This document shows positions 15,641-23,478 of a DNA stretch of 27,062 bases, one piece after another. Below the pieces are notes generated by a model. It did not search any database. It worked only from the letters and a program-made list of their open reading frames with translations, and was not told the origin of the DNA. Made by a program: the position numbers and the translations under genes. Source of the DNA: DASXTB01 sp036505615 (GTDB lineage Bacteria; Acidobacteriota; UBA6911; JACQSX01); contig DASXTB010000102.1 of assembly GCA_036505615.1 (NCBI GenBank), positions 1 to 27,062 of the forward strand. The letters run 5' to 3'. Each line of letters begins with the position of its first letter. Positions within the stretch are counted from its first letter, which is position 1.

Positions 15641-15801
15641 GTCCTGATTGCGGATTTCGGCTTGGGGATTGCGGATTGAAAAATCTACTCTCCTATTTCG
15701 TGTGGCCTCTTTTCCCGATCTGCAACGGCGGAAAAGGGACGCCTCTCAAATCCGAAAGCCGCGATCCCAATCGAAAATCCGCAATCCCCAATCCGCAATC
15801 T
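15641..15801. repeat. Family B repeat pair overlapping the pyrophosphatase stop codon
   Basis: Left arm 15641-15679 (GATTGCGGATTTCGGCTTGG and on) and right arm 15748-15801 (ATCCGCAATCCCCAATCCGC) are inverted. The right arm runs into the stop codon (15800-15802) of the pyrophosphatase gene. The left arm ends next to the ribosome-binding site of the GH116 gene, so the element fills the whole gap between the two. Confidence 0.85.
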
Positions 15802-16303
15802 AATTGCGTTTCCTGTAACGCCTTTCGGCCTCTCGAATCACCCTGATAGCCGACCGTGAATCTTCCCACCCTTCAACATGTGTCTCGGTATGTTCCAGTT
15901 CTTTGTAAACGGAAAAAAAATGCTCGATTTCCATCAGAAAGTGCGATGGGACGTCCGACAACCGCTTGATATGGTTCCAGAGTGGGTCACGGATGGGCAC
16001 ACAGAGGATTTTTTCATCGCGTCCCTTCTCGTCAGACATCTTAAACAGGCCCACCGGTCTGGTCTCGATCAAGCATCCGGGAAAAGTCGGCTCCCAAACC
16101 AAAACCAGCGCGTCCAGAGGATCGCCGTCCGAAGCCAGCGTCTTCGGGATGAATCCATAGTCGCTGGGATAGTGGACGGATGAAAAAAGCATTCGATCCA
16201 GTTTAAATACCTTTTTCTTTTTGTCGTACTCGTACTTGTTCCGGCTGCCCTGTGGGATCTCAATCATAACCGTGACGGTAATTTCGCTCTTGTTGGCGGC
16301 CAA
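15800..16303 (-). CDS. ppa: Inorganic pyrophosphatase, family I
   Basis: The product (167 residues from the chosen start) hydrolyses pyrophosphate in the cytoplasm and pulls biosynthetic reactions forward. The family I signature DGDPLDAL is present together with NKYEYDKKKKVFKLDR, YPSDYGFIP and a C-terminal KELE/EGWED region. The frame is open to a GTG at 16354, but a TTG at 16303 has GGAAGGAG 11 bases upstream. It gives the usual short N-terminal segment before VMIEIPQGS; the first in-frame ATG would remove residues conserved in the family. The TTG start is therefore preferred but not certain. The stop codon is formed at the edge of a family B repeat. Confidence 0.87.
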   Translation of the reverse strand: MAANKSEITVTVMIEIPQGSRNKYEYDKKKKVFKLDRMLFSSVHYPSDYGFIPKTLASDGDPLDALVLVWEPTFPGCLIETRPVGLFKMSDEKGRDEKILCVPIRDPLWNHIKRLSDVPSHFLMEIEHFFSVYKELEHTETHVEGWEDSRSAIRVIREAERRYRKRN

Positions 16304-16395
16304 GCTGGAGCACACTCCTTCCGAGATGGCTGATTTTGCGACACATTGTAACACCGGTCTGCAGCCCGATCGTTAACCCGCATTATTGATGGCTT

Positions 16396-16773
16396 CTGTT
16401 CCAATAGGCAGCGAAGGCAGAAGGCGGAAGGCAGAAGGCAGCCAAAACGATGAACATCCCTGCCCGCCCATTGAGAAATTGCCCTCAGTTACTGACTTGG
16501 AGACATCGTGTCTTCCTGGCAGGTCTCAACAAAGCAAAAACTTGAATGAAAAAAACTGGATCTCAAGGTCCAGGCGACAAGCCATCGTTTCTTGCGCCGT
16601 GTCCTTGGTGTCCGTTGTGGTTAAGTCTTTTTGCACCACTACGGACACAAGGGACACGGCGGTCATCGACGTTGGATTTTCGTTCATTTTGGCTGCCTTC
16701 CGCCTTCCGCTTTCTGCCTTCCGCCTTCTGCCTACCGCCTTCTGCCTTCCGCTTTCCGTGCCCATTGGAACGG
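16396..16773. repeat. Family H inverted element with a nested family A hairpin
   Basis: Left arm 16396-16453 (CTGTTCCAATAGGCAGCGAA, then GGCAGAAGGCGGAAGG units) and right arm about 16680-16773 (GGCTGCCTTCCGCCTTCCGC ... CCCATTGGAACGG) are inverted copies. The right arm is lengthened by extra tandem units. A family A hairpin lies inside. The element fills most of the 493-base gap between the pyrophosphatase and the M15-like gene; the remainder shows nothing. Confidence 0.82.
16589..16664. repeat. Family A hairpin repeat, copy 4
   Basis: TTGCGCCGTGTCCTTGGTG and the inverted ACGGACACAAGGGACACGGC surround a short T-rich loop. It is very similar to copy 3 at 12661-12739 and lies inside the family H element. 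Confidence 0.9.
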
Positions 16774-16796
16774 AGTTCGCCCCGAATTAACCACGG

Positions 16797-17762
16797 TTAC
16801 CACCGGGCCGAGTATCCTCTGACATCCACATGCACAAACGGCCCGTGGGCCGCAGTGCTGTCATACATCCCGAGGCCTCCATCGAAGATCTTAAACCCAG
16901 GGCTTCGTTGCATCTTCTCGATCAAATCGTAAAGGACAGCGGCGTCTCTCTTGTCAATTCTGTCGTCGTGATTCAAGTCATCCATAAGCCCGTCGTGGTC
17001 GTTGTCGATGAAAATGTCCGCCGCGTCTCCCCAGTTATGACGGCTGTAGGTGGTCGTATTTCCGATTGCCTTGTTGTAGTACGGCGTGCGGTATCCGCTC
17101 ATCACGTTGAATGTCTCGCAGCGGTAGCCGCTTTCATTGACCTTTTCAAGAATGGCTTCCAGCTTCAGCAAAAGCCGTTCTCGCAGCACCAGGTATTTGG
17201 GGTAGCCTCCGGGTTGCTTGCATAGAAACTGCTTCAGCTTGAAGTGAGGAGACACATGCGTGTCTTCGTTCTCCCTTGTCACTTCGATGAATCCCCGGGG
17301 CCGTGTGTAAGCGGGGTTATCTTTTAGAGGATGAGATGGATAGTGGCCGATGCGGTAGCCGTTTAGCTGCTCCCCCTGAATCTGACTGAAAGGAACCATC
17401 ACAAAAGCATGAAGAGTTATCGAGTTGTCCACCATTGCATTCTTGATTTTTATTCGATACACGCCCTTTTCCCGCGGAGCCTGCCAGCGCCACTGATGTC
17501 TTGCTGTTGGAATGAGAAGGCCTGCCGACGCTTTGACTTCGTATACGTCCTGCGCTGAATCCAGTTGTGTCTCCAGGATTAGTGTTTCTGAAGGAAGTAC
17601 AAAAGCTGACAGTTCCTCATATGGAGTTACTTCGTCTTTGAATTTGACCAGGAACTTAGCGCGTTTTGGGTGGAACTTCGCTGCGTCTCCCACTGTAGCA
17701 TTTGAGAGCGAAAGACAAAGAAGGAAAGGCAGGGTGAGCGCCAAGAGCCCATGGATCTTCAT
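16797..17762 (-). CDS. Exported M15A-like (YcbK/DUF882-type) peptidase with Asp-rich calcium-loop insert
   Basis: This 321-residue protein has a signal peptide (about residues 3-21), a beta-rich N-terminal region (about 30-160) and a C-terminal D-Ala-D-Ala-type metallopeptidase domain. Zinc-site motifs are MSGYRTPYYNKAIG (221-234), SRHNWGDAADI (240-250; His242, Asp249) and HVDVRG (311-316). Between the second and third lies an insert, DNDHDGLMDD followed by DLNHDDRIDKRD (253-273). It reads like a pair of calcium loops; the second fits the dockerin/EF-hand loop (D262, N264, D266, D273). The enzyme probably cuts or trims peptidoglycan peptides in the periplasm, with calcium-dependent folding inferred. 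The ribosome site is weak. Confidence 0.8.
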   Translation of the reverse strand: MKIHGLLALTLPFLLCLSLSNATVGDAAKFHPKRAKFLVKFKDEVTPYEELSAFVLPSETLILETQLDSAQDVYEVKASAGLLIPTARHQWRWQAPREKGVYRIKIKNAMVDNSITLHAFVMVPFSQIQGEQLNGYRIGHYPSHPLKDNPAYTRPRGFIEVTRENEDTHVSPHFKLKQFLCKQPGGYPKYLVLRERLLLKLEAILEKVNESGYRCETFNVMSGYRTPYYNKAIGNTTTYSRHNWGDAADIFIDNDHDGLMDDLNHDDRIDKRDAAVLYDLIEKMQRSPGFKIFDGGLGMYDSTAAHGPFVHVDVRGYSARW

Positions 17763-17816
17763 AGAGTTCGGTTACTGACGGTCGCTTTCTTCTCCGCGCG
17801 CAACAATTCTCAGTGG

Positions 17817-18134
17817 ACCGCGAAGCGGTCGCATAGAGTAGCCGGGGGCAGAGCGCGTTTTCTGCGCGCCGCCCCCGGTCGACATCCCACCACTAACGTT
17901 CGCACTCTGAAGGGGTGCAACAGGAATATCCAACAATTTCACCGGCACCGTTGCGTTACAGCGAGGACTCTGGTCCGTTACCGACTCTTTGTCATCCACT
18001 CTTTGTGCGGAAATCAATTTGCCTGATCCTATTGCACACCTTCAGGGTGCAGCGCGTTGGGATTTCGTAAACCGGGGGCGGCGCGCAAAAAACGCGCTCT
18101 GCCCCCGGCTATTCTATGTGACGCCTTCGGCGTC
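17817..18134. mobile_element. MITE-like inverted-repeat element, family D
   Basis: Outer compact hairpins GACCGCGAAGCGGTC (about 17816-17830) and GACGCCTTCGGCGTC (18120-18134) bracket two long arms, 17832-17921 and about 18032-18119. Both arms read CATAGA(G/A)TAGCCGGGGGCA, then an inner GCGCG..CGCGC hairpin, CCGGT, an ATCCCA motif, and a CTGAAGG hairpin. No coding frame. It fills the gap between two minus-strand genes; bases 18135-18232 show nothing. Its layout parallels the family C elements. Confidence 0.78.
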
Positions 18135-18232
18135 TAAAGACTATTGCTAGCCATGCTTCAGCAATCTTGGTTGCGGATTTGCCGCGCTGTGTCTCTCGGT
18201 GAAGAGAATTTTGGAGAAATCTGACAAACCCA

Positions 18233-19951
18233 CTAGGGACCACGCTGCCTCAGCCTTTCACGCAAAATCTCCTCCTGCTTCTTGTCATAGCCGTAAATAT
18301 CTTCGCGAAACTCCACTGTGCCATCCGAATCCACCCACGCGGTCCAGTAAAGCAGATGAACCGGGATTGGTTCTTTCAATCGCACTGTCCGCTCTTCGCC
18401 GGCCTGCATGGCTTCGCGTATTTTTGACTCCGTCCATTGAGGCTGGTCTCGCAGAAGGTAGCGTGCCAGATCAATAGGTTTCTCAATACGAACACATCCA
18501 TGGCTGAGGTCGCGTTCCACTCTTCCAAAGAGACCCTCGGCAGGCGTGTCATGCAAATAGACGTTGAATTGGTTGGGAAACATGAACTTCACTCCGCCCA
18601 GCGAATTCTTGCGTCCCGGCTTTTGCCGGAATCGGTAGTCAAAATCTTCGCCGGCGCGCGACCAGTCGACGGCGGACGGGTCGACAACCTGGCCGGAACG
18701 GGTCACCACCTCGAGATTGTTTCGGGCCAGGTAATCCGGATCCTTGAGAATGTGCGGGATTGTCTCCTTCCGGGCAATACTTTCCGGGATGTTCCAGTAG
18801 GGACTGAATACAATGTGAGTCATCGCGTCGCTGAAGATGGGCGTTGGATTTTCGTTCTTTTTGCCGACTACAACGCGCATTGTCATCTGTATCGTTCCGT
18901 TTTCAAACACCCACAATTGGAAGTCGGGAATGTTGACCAGGATGTAACGCTGTCCCAGATTCTCGGGCAGCCAGCGCCAACGCTCCATGTTCAACTCGAT
19001 TTGGCGAATCCGCTGCTCTACCGGAACATTCAGTTCGGCAATCAGCTCGCGGTCGGCAACGCCATCGACCTTCAATCCGTGCCGCTTTTCGAATCTTCGA
19101 ATTGCTTCCTCAAGGACATTGTCGACGGGTACTGTCTTTCCGCCTGGCCCCGGCGTGGCAGCACCGGCGTCTGAGCTTAGATCGCCCGAGATACTCAGCC
19201 GTTGTCTCAACAACGGCACAAATTCCCTGACAATCGCGTTGCGGATAACGGCATTTTCCGGCACTTTGGGCCATCCTCCTTTGGCTGCAATGTTCCGGTA
19301 ATGCGCCAGTGCGTCCCGCAGCGCGGCGTATTCCGGGTACGGCGGCGCCAGCTGCATCAGCGCGTCTTCGACCCGGTCTTCGTCCAGCGCTCGTTCCAGA
19401 ACGTTAGCCAAGTCCACCTTTCGTGGGTTGGAAAACCAGTGAGGGTCGATCTCTTCCGGGTCAATGCGCCCGACCAGCAAATGAGTCGCGAATTTCAGAA
19501 ACTCGAAGGTGAACCTTATGTCGAGCGCTGCGACGGACGCGGGATCGAGTGTGCCTTTCCTGAGCGGGTTTGAAGAGGCGGCTTGCGCCCGTTTTGACTT
19601 GATCGCGTCCAGACCGTAGGCCGCTGAATCCAGCCCTTCGCGATCCGCCTGTTGCAACGCCCTGATGAGTGCATCTGCCTGCGGGAGCGGACGGCTATAC
19701 GAGATCCACGCGGTCTGATAGCTGCGCAGCTTGTAAAAGCGCCCCACGGTCTTCCACAGATGAATGTCTTCGTCATCCCCGGTCACATATTCCGGGCTCC
19801 GCTGCGAAGCAAGCGCCGACTGGACGCTTTGTATTTCTTCCGGGGATGACTGCGGCGAAGAATTCCAAACGGAACTCAAGCGGCTGCAGGCGGTGACAGC
19901 AAATACTCCCAGGAGCAAAAGCACGCGAGAAGGAGAAGAACAGCTGAGCAT
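18233..19951 (-). CDS. YcbB-like L,D-transpeptidase, predicted lipoprotein
   Basis: The 572-residue protein begins with a lipoprotein signal whose lipobox is VTAC (Cys22), so it is probably anchored in a membrane facing the periplasm. Order of parts: a scaffold region (about 60-240), a peptidoglycan-binding-like helix set (EEAIRRFEKRHGLKVDGVAD, 281-300), and the L,D-transpeptidase catalytic domain (about 335-500). The latter has the capping-loop region and SHGCVRI with catalytic Cys486 and His484; YLHDTP (465-470) supplies the other conserved histidine. By family, it makes 3-3 cross-links between meso-diaminopimelate residues, giving beta-lactam-tolerant walls. It is separate in sequence from the smaller L,D-transpeptidase at 1377-2465. 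GAGG lies far (14 bases) before the ATG, so the start is moderately sure. Confidence 0.85.
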   Translation of the reverse strand: MLSCSSPSRVLLLLGVFAVTACSRLSSVWNSSPQSSPEEIQSVQSALASQRSPEYVTGDDEDIHLWKTVGRFYKLRSYQTAWISYSRPLPQADALIRALQQADREGLDSAAYGLDAIKSKRAQAASSNPLRKGTLDPASVAALDIRFTFEFLKFATHLLVGRIDPEEIDPHWFSNPRKVDLANVLERALDEDRVEDALMQLAPPYPEYAALRDALAHYRNIAAKGGWPKVPENAVIRNAIVREFVPLLRQRLSISGDLSSDAGAATPGPGGKTVPVDNVLEEAIRRFEKRHGLKVDGVADRELIAELNVPVEQRIRQIELNMERWRWLPENLGQRYILVNIPDFQLWVFENGTIQMTMRVVVGKKNENPTPIFSDAMTHIVFSPYWNIPESIARKETIPHILKDPDYLARNNLEVVTRSGQVVDPSAVDWSRAGEDFDYRFRQKPGRKNSLGGVKFMFPNQFNVYLHDTPAEGLFGRVERDLSHGCVRIEKPIDLARYLLRDQPQWTESKIREAMQAGEERTVRLKEPIPVHLLYWTAWVDSDGTVEFREDIYGYDKKQEEILRERLRQRGP

Positions 19952-20076
19952 AGAGCGTCGGGGCCTCGTCCAAAAATTGGGGGTATTTTAAATGCAAAAG
20001 CCCCCTTTGATCAGATGACTGCTGAAGACTGCAAGTTGCATCGAGAGGGCAGATCCCCTCTGAATTCCATTCTGTC

Positions 20077-20161
20077 GCCGCTTCGCGGCTCTGCCTGGTT
20101 GGGAAATCCGGAGACACAGGGCTTACGCCCCGCGCTACAATTCTGGACGCCGCTGCGCGGC
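20077..20161. repeat. Cluster of three small palindromes
   Basis: GCCGCTTCGCGGC (20077-20089), GGGCTTACGCCC (about 20119-20130) and GCCGCTGCGCGGC (20149-20161) lie in the 349-base gap upstream of the YcbB-like gene and downstream of UbiB. Apart from the family A copy at 20226-20280, nothing else is seen in this gap. Confidence 0.6.
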
Positions 20162-20225
20162 TGATTGGGCCGACCCGGCTTGTACTCGCGGCTTGGCTTG
20201 CATGTCTTTTGGTCGCGGCTTAGGC

Positions 20226-20280
20226 GCGCTGTGTCCTTCGTAGTTCAAAAAAGTCTCACCACAAAGGATACAGCGGACAC
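20226..20280. repeat. Family A hairpin repeat, copy 5 (shortened)
   Basis: CGCTGTGTCCTTCGTAGTTC at the left and the inverted ACCACAAAGGATACAGCGGAC at the right form an imperfect stem with an AAAAAAGTC loop. It lies 20 bases beyond the UbiB stop codon, where a terminator could be expected. Confidence 0.8.
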
Positions 20281-20300
20281 CAAGCTATCAGCATAGTCCG

Positions 20301-21983
20301 TCATCGCCGGCCAGCTTTCCTGTTGGGCGTCTCGTCATAGAAAAGGATCGTCAGCACGAGCGCGATGCCTCCGGCTGCAGCCGCCAGAAAAAAAATAATC
20401 GCCAGCCCTGGATAACCCAGAATTCGGAATGAGGTTTCCACGCGCATCAGCAGCGCCGCGCCGATGATAAGCGCAGCCAGGATCAAACCTATGGTGATGC
20501 GGTTTGCGACCTTCTGAGCTCCGTGCATCAGCTTCCCTCTGTCATGCACATCGATGTGAACCTTCAATTCGTCGTGGGCCAGGGCATCCAGGATCTTATT
20601 GATTCTTTGCGGAAGTCGCTGGGTGAAATCCTTCACCTCCAGCATGGATTGAAAGATACTACCCAAAGAGAGGCTTTTCATCATTCGCTGTCGCGTAAGC
20701 CCCATTGCGTTTTGGCGGATCGCCTCGTTGGGATCAAACTTTGAATCCAGAGTTCGTCCCACCTCATCCAGGTTAAGCAGTGTCTTCCCCAGCATAGTGA
20801 GTTCCTGCGGGACACGAATGCCGTTCTCGCCGCAGGCGCGGCACACTTCAAGCACCACCTTGCCGACGTCAATTTCCTCCAGTCTTGCATCCTGGTTTCG
20901 AGTTATCAGTTCCGCGATGCGCCGGCGAAAACTGGATTCATCGAACGAGCTCTTCTGTTCACCGATTTGAATGGCGATTGTCGAGGCATCATCGCTGCGC
21001 CCGTCGCTGATAGCCAGAAGCAGTTTCAGAAGATTTTCCTGCGTTCCGGGAGAGGTGTGGGCGACCATTCCCAGATCGAGCAGCGCAATCCGTCCGTCCG
21101 TGGTGAGGAACACGTTTCCGGGATGAGGGTCGGCATGAAAGAAGCCGTCGACCAGGATCTGCTGCAGGTAAGCGCGAAATAGTTCCTCCACCAGAATCGA
21201 GCCGTCGATCTCGAGACGGCCCAAGGGCCCCAGCAAAGTGATCTTCTTACCCTTAATGAATTCCATGGTAAGAACCCTGGAAGTGGTGTAATCCTCGATC
21301 GGCGTTGGTATCACAAGATGCGCGAATTGCTTAAGGTTGTCGCTTAACCTGATTAGATTTTGTGCTTCCAACCGATAATCCAGTTCGCGAAGCAGGCTTT
21401 TTCTCAGCTCCTCAATCATGGGCCCGAACTCGTAAATTTCGCCGGTCTCGGTGTGTTGGTCGAGGAAGTTGGCCACCTCTTCGAGCGCATCCAGATCGTC
21501 CACCATACGTTCGCGAATTCCCGGACGCTGAACTTTGACGGCAACCGGCCGCCCGTCGCGCAGCGCGGCTCGATGTACCTGGCCCAGCGAAGCGGCCGCC
21601 AGAGGAGTGGGATCAAAATCGGAGAAGGCTTTGGAAAGCCGCACACCGATTTCCGAAGATACAATCTGTTCTACCTCTTGGTATGCGAACGGCTCGACCC
21701 TGTCCTGCAGGCGCGAGAGCGCTTCTAAATAGGGAACGGGAAGCAGGTCGGCGCGGCTGGCCAAAAGCTGCCCCAACTTTATAAAGGTCGGACCCATCTT
21801 CTCCAGGTCTGCAGAGAGGTCCTCGGGCTGCGGCCTCGCATCTTCTATGTCGCCGCCAGAAGAATCGTCTAGCGCTTCCTCCAGCCCGGCCTTCCTGACT
21901 AGATCGGATCGCCCATATTTCATCAGAAGCCAGGCGATGTCTCTGTAACGCTTCCAGTGTGCTGGCCTTAAAGAAAGTCCCAT
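20301..21983 (-). CDS. ABC1/AarF/UbiB atypical kinase family protein
   Basis: The 560-residue protein belongs to the UbiB/ADCK family of membrane-bound atypical kinases/ATPases. Family hallmarks are the KxGQ motif (FIKLGQ, 67-72), the Ala-rich loop AAASLGQVHRA, VAVKVQRPG with the ATP-binding Lys150, HADPHPGN (283-290) and DLG (303-305) in place of DFG. Two C-terminal membrane helices (about 508-525 and 530-555) anchor it. By homology it supports synthesis or handling of an isoprenoid quinone, presumably menaquinone or ubiquinone, but no quinone genes are nearby. The ATG at 21983 is preferred over a GTG at 22046 that lacks a ribosome site; the preferred start has only a weak GGTGAG upstream. 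Confidence 0.87.
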   Translation of the reverse strand: MGLSLRPAHWKRYRDIAWLLMKYGRSDLVRKAGLEEALDDSSGGDIEDARPQPEDLSADLEKMGPTFIKLGQLLASRADLLPVPYLEALSRLQDRVEPFAYQEVEQIVSSEIGVRLSKAFSDFDPTPLAAASLGQVHRAALRDGRPVAVKVQRPGIRERMVDDLDALEEVANFLDQHTETGEIYEFGPMIEELRKSLLRELDYRLEAQNLIRLSDNLKQFAHLVIPTPIEDYTTSRVLTMEFIKGKKITLLGPLGRLEIDGSILVEELFRAYLQQILVDGFFHADPHPGNVFLTTDGRIALLDLGMVAHTSPGTQENLLKLLLAISDGRSDDASTIAIQIGEQKSSFDESSFRRRIAELITRNQDARLEEIDVGKVVLEVCRACGENGIRVPQELTMLGKTLLNLDEVGRTLDSKFDPNEAIRQNAMGLTRQRMMKSLSLGSIFQSMLEVKDFTQRLPQRINKILDALAHDELKVHIDVHDRGKLMHGAQKVANRITIGLILAALIIGAALLMRVETSFRILGYPGLAIIFFLAAAAGGIALVLTILFYDETPNRKAGRR

Positions 21984-22171
21984 AACTAAGGTCTCACCCA
22001 GCCCTCGGCCAGTAGAACGTACGGGCACATGCCAGTGCGTCCCCACTCCGGCTGGTCTGCCGCCAAATCGCTCTAAAATCGTTGCTTGCGGCCTCTAGAG
22101 TCATCATAGCATGGACAATTGGGGGTTTCCGTGCATGGACAGATACTTGGCGCAAGGCATAGTACTGACTG

Positions 22172-22529
22172 AGAGGCCGGCGGTAAAACCCGAAGGGTTT
22201 ACAGAGTATAGCCGGCGGCAAAGCCCGCGCTTTTTGCGGGCGTCGCCGCCGGTTGACCGTCCCCATAAACCATCCGACGCTGAAGGCGTCGCAGAGCCTC
22301 AGCGCCACCGATATCGCGGGGAAAGAACTAAATGGGCTTGGTTTCAAATTTTGTGAAAAATTCTTAGGCCCTTTCGGCATAGGGCCAGCCGGTGGCTCTC
22401 CAATTCGGCCAAAGGAACATGGTTGTTCCTTGGGAGGGCGGATCGTTTTGGGGGATATCAACCGGCGGCGTCGCCCGCAAAAGACGCGGGCTTTGCCGCC
22501 GACTATACTCTGTAAACCCTTCGGGTTTT
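22172..22529 (+). mobile_element. MITE-like element, family C copy 2 (72-bp terminal inverted repeats)
   Basis: Terminal inverted repeats of 72 bp at 22185-22256 and 22458-22529 differ at only four positions by eye. Each contains the palindrome AAACCCGAAGGGTTT at its outer end and a nested hairpin (CCGGCGGC...GCCGCCGG around GCCCGCG...CGCGGGC). The interior matches the copy at 4822-5090 in the opposite orientation. This copy has about 75 extra bases, including the palindrome AAGGAACATGGTTGTTCCTT (22425-22444 region). No open frame for a transposase. It occupies much of the 909-base gap between UbiB and the sigma factor gene. Confidence 0.85.
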
Positions 22530-22596
22530 GAAGGATGTGTAATCCCCAGCAAAAAGTGGTTAGAAAAACCAGATTTCACGGTCTGGCAACACGCCC

Positions 22597-22746
22597 CACG
22601 ACCACGTCAACGTTCACGAGTACGTCCAGGCATTCCTTTTCCATAATTGTGTTTTTTACCTCTTGATGTACCACCCGCCGAAAGGAAGATTCGTGATCGT
22701 TTTCGTCAACGTAGACGTGGTCGTGATCGTGCACGTGCTCGTGGAC
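22597..22746. repeat. Family E hexamer-type inverted repeat, copy 3
   Basis: Left arm about 22597-22628 (CCACGACCACGTCAACGTTC) and right arm about 22691-22746 (GTGATCGTTTTCGTCAACGT, then GACGTGGTCGTGATCGTGCA) form an imperfect inverted pair with the same hexamer alphabet as 11285-11400. The flanking bases 22747-22840 show nothing else. Confidence 0.75.
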
Positions 22747-22840
22747 GGCTTTTTGGGTCGCGGTCGGAGACCACATTAGGCCTCTGCGGTGAATGTTTGT
22801 GAATAATCCGGGCTAAACCTGAATTCTGAAGACTTGACCC

Positions 22841-22846
22841 TATAAT
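22841..22846 (+). promoter_or_regulatory. Possible -10 box upstream of the sigma factor gene
   Basis: A perfect TATAAT lies 46 bases before the sigma factor start codon. No convincing -35 box is found 16-18 bases upstream, so this is only a candidate. Confidence 0.3.
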
Positions 22847-22892
22847 ATGAGCCAAAAGCCTCGACTAACCGCGGCGCTTTCGTCATCGTCTA

Positions 22893-23468
22893 ATGAATCG
22901 AATGGAAGGAATGGATGCAGCCACTGTCGCGCGAGCGCGTGCGGGCGATAGCGACGCCTTTCGTGCGCTGGTTGAGCGCCACAGTCGCAGCATCTTTCGC
23001 CTGGCATATCGCATGACTGGAAACGAGCATGATGCGGAAGATGTGGTTCAGGAGACATTCCTGCGGGCCTATCGACGTCTGAATCGGTTTGAGTCGCGGT
23101 CCGATTTTGGCACCTGGCTTTATCGCATTGCGATCAACTGTGCTTTGGATTTGACGCGCGGGCGTCGAAAGCACCAGGAGCACCACGATTCGACTCAGCA
23201 GGAGGAATCGGTGGAGCTCCGGACTTTAGCAGCCAAGGATCCACCGCAGGATCGCCTGGTTTTCGGCGTCGAGGTGCAGCAAAAGGTGGCCAGCGCGCTG
23301 GCCGAGATGTCTTGCAACGAGCGCGCCGCATTCGTACTGCGGCACTATCAGGAGCTGTCAATTCAGGAAGTAGCCCGTGCCCTGGGCCTTCGCACCAGCG
23401 CCACCAAGCACAGTATCTTCCGGGCCGTGCGCAAGCTGCGGCGCCAATTGCAGTCCGTGGTGGAGTGA
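22893..23468 (+). CDS. ECF-type RNA polymerase sigma factor
   Basis: The 191-residue protein has sigma region 2 (about residues 20-88, with FRLAYRMTGNEHDAEDVVQETFLRAY and WLYRIAIN) and sigma region 4 (about 128-188, with the helix-turn-helix LSIQEVARALGLRTSATKHSIFRAVRKLR). No other domain is present, which defines the ECF (group 4) class. It would direct RNA polymerase to a small regulon when released from its partner. Ten bases separate its stop from the anti-sigma start. In-frame ATGs at 22902 and 22911 are possible alternative starts, since no clear ribosome site precedes 22893. Confidence 0.92.
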   Translation: MNRMEGMDAATVARARAGDSDAFRALVERHSRSIFRLAYRMTGNEHDAEDVVQETFLRAYRRLNRFESRSDFGTWLYRIAINCALDLTRGRRKHQEHHDSTQQEESVELRTLAAKDPPQDRLVFGVEVQQKVASALAEMSCNERAAFVLRHYQELSIQEVARALGLRTSATKHSIFRAVRKLRRQLQSVVE

Positions 23469-23478
23469 AAGAGAACAA

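Noticed and set aside
22253..22646. Small plus-strand frames in the gap before the sigma factor gene
   Set aside because: They are translations of the MITE-like element and of hexamer repeats.
22834..22846. TTGACC next to TATAAT as a complete promoter
   Set aside because: The two boxes are only about one to two bases apart instead of 16-18, so TTGACC cannot be the -35 partner.
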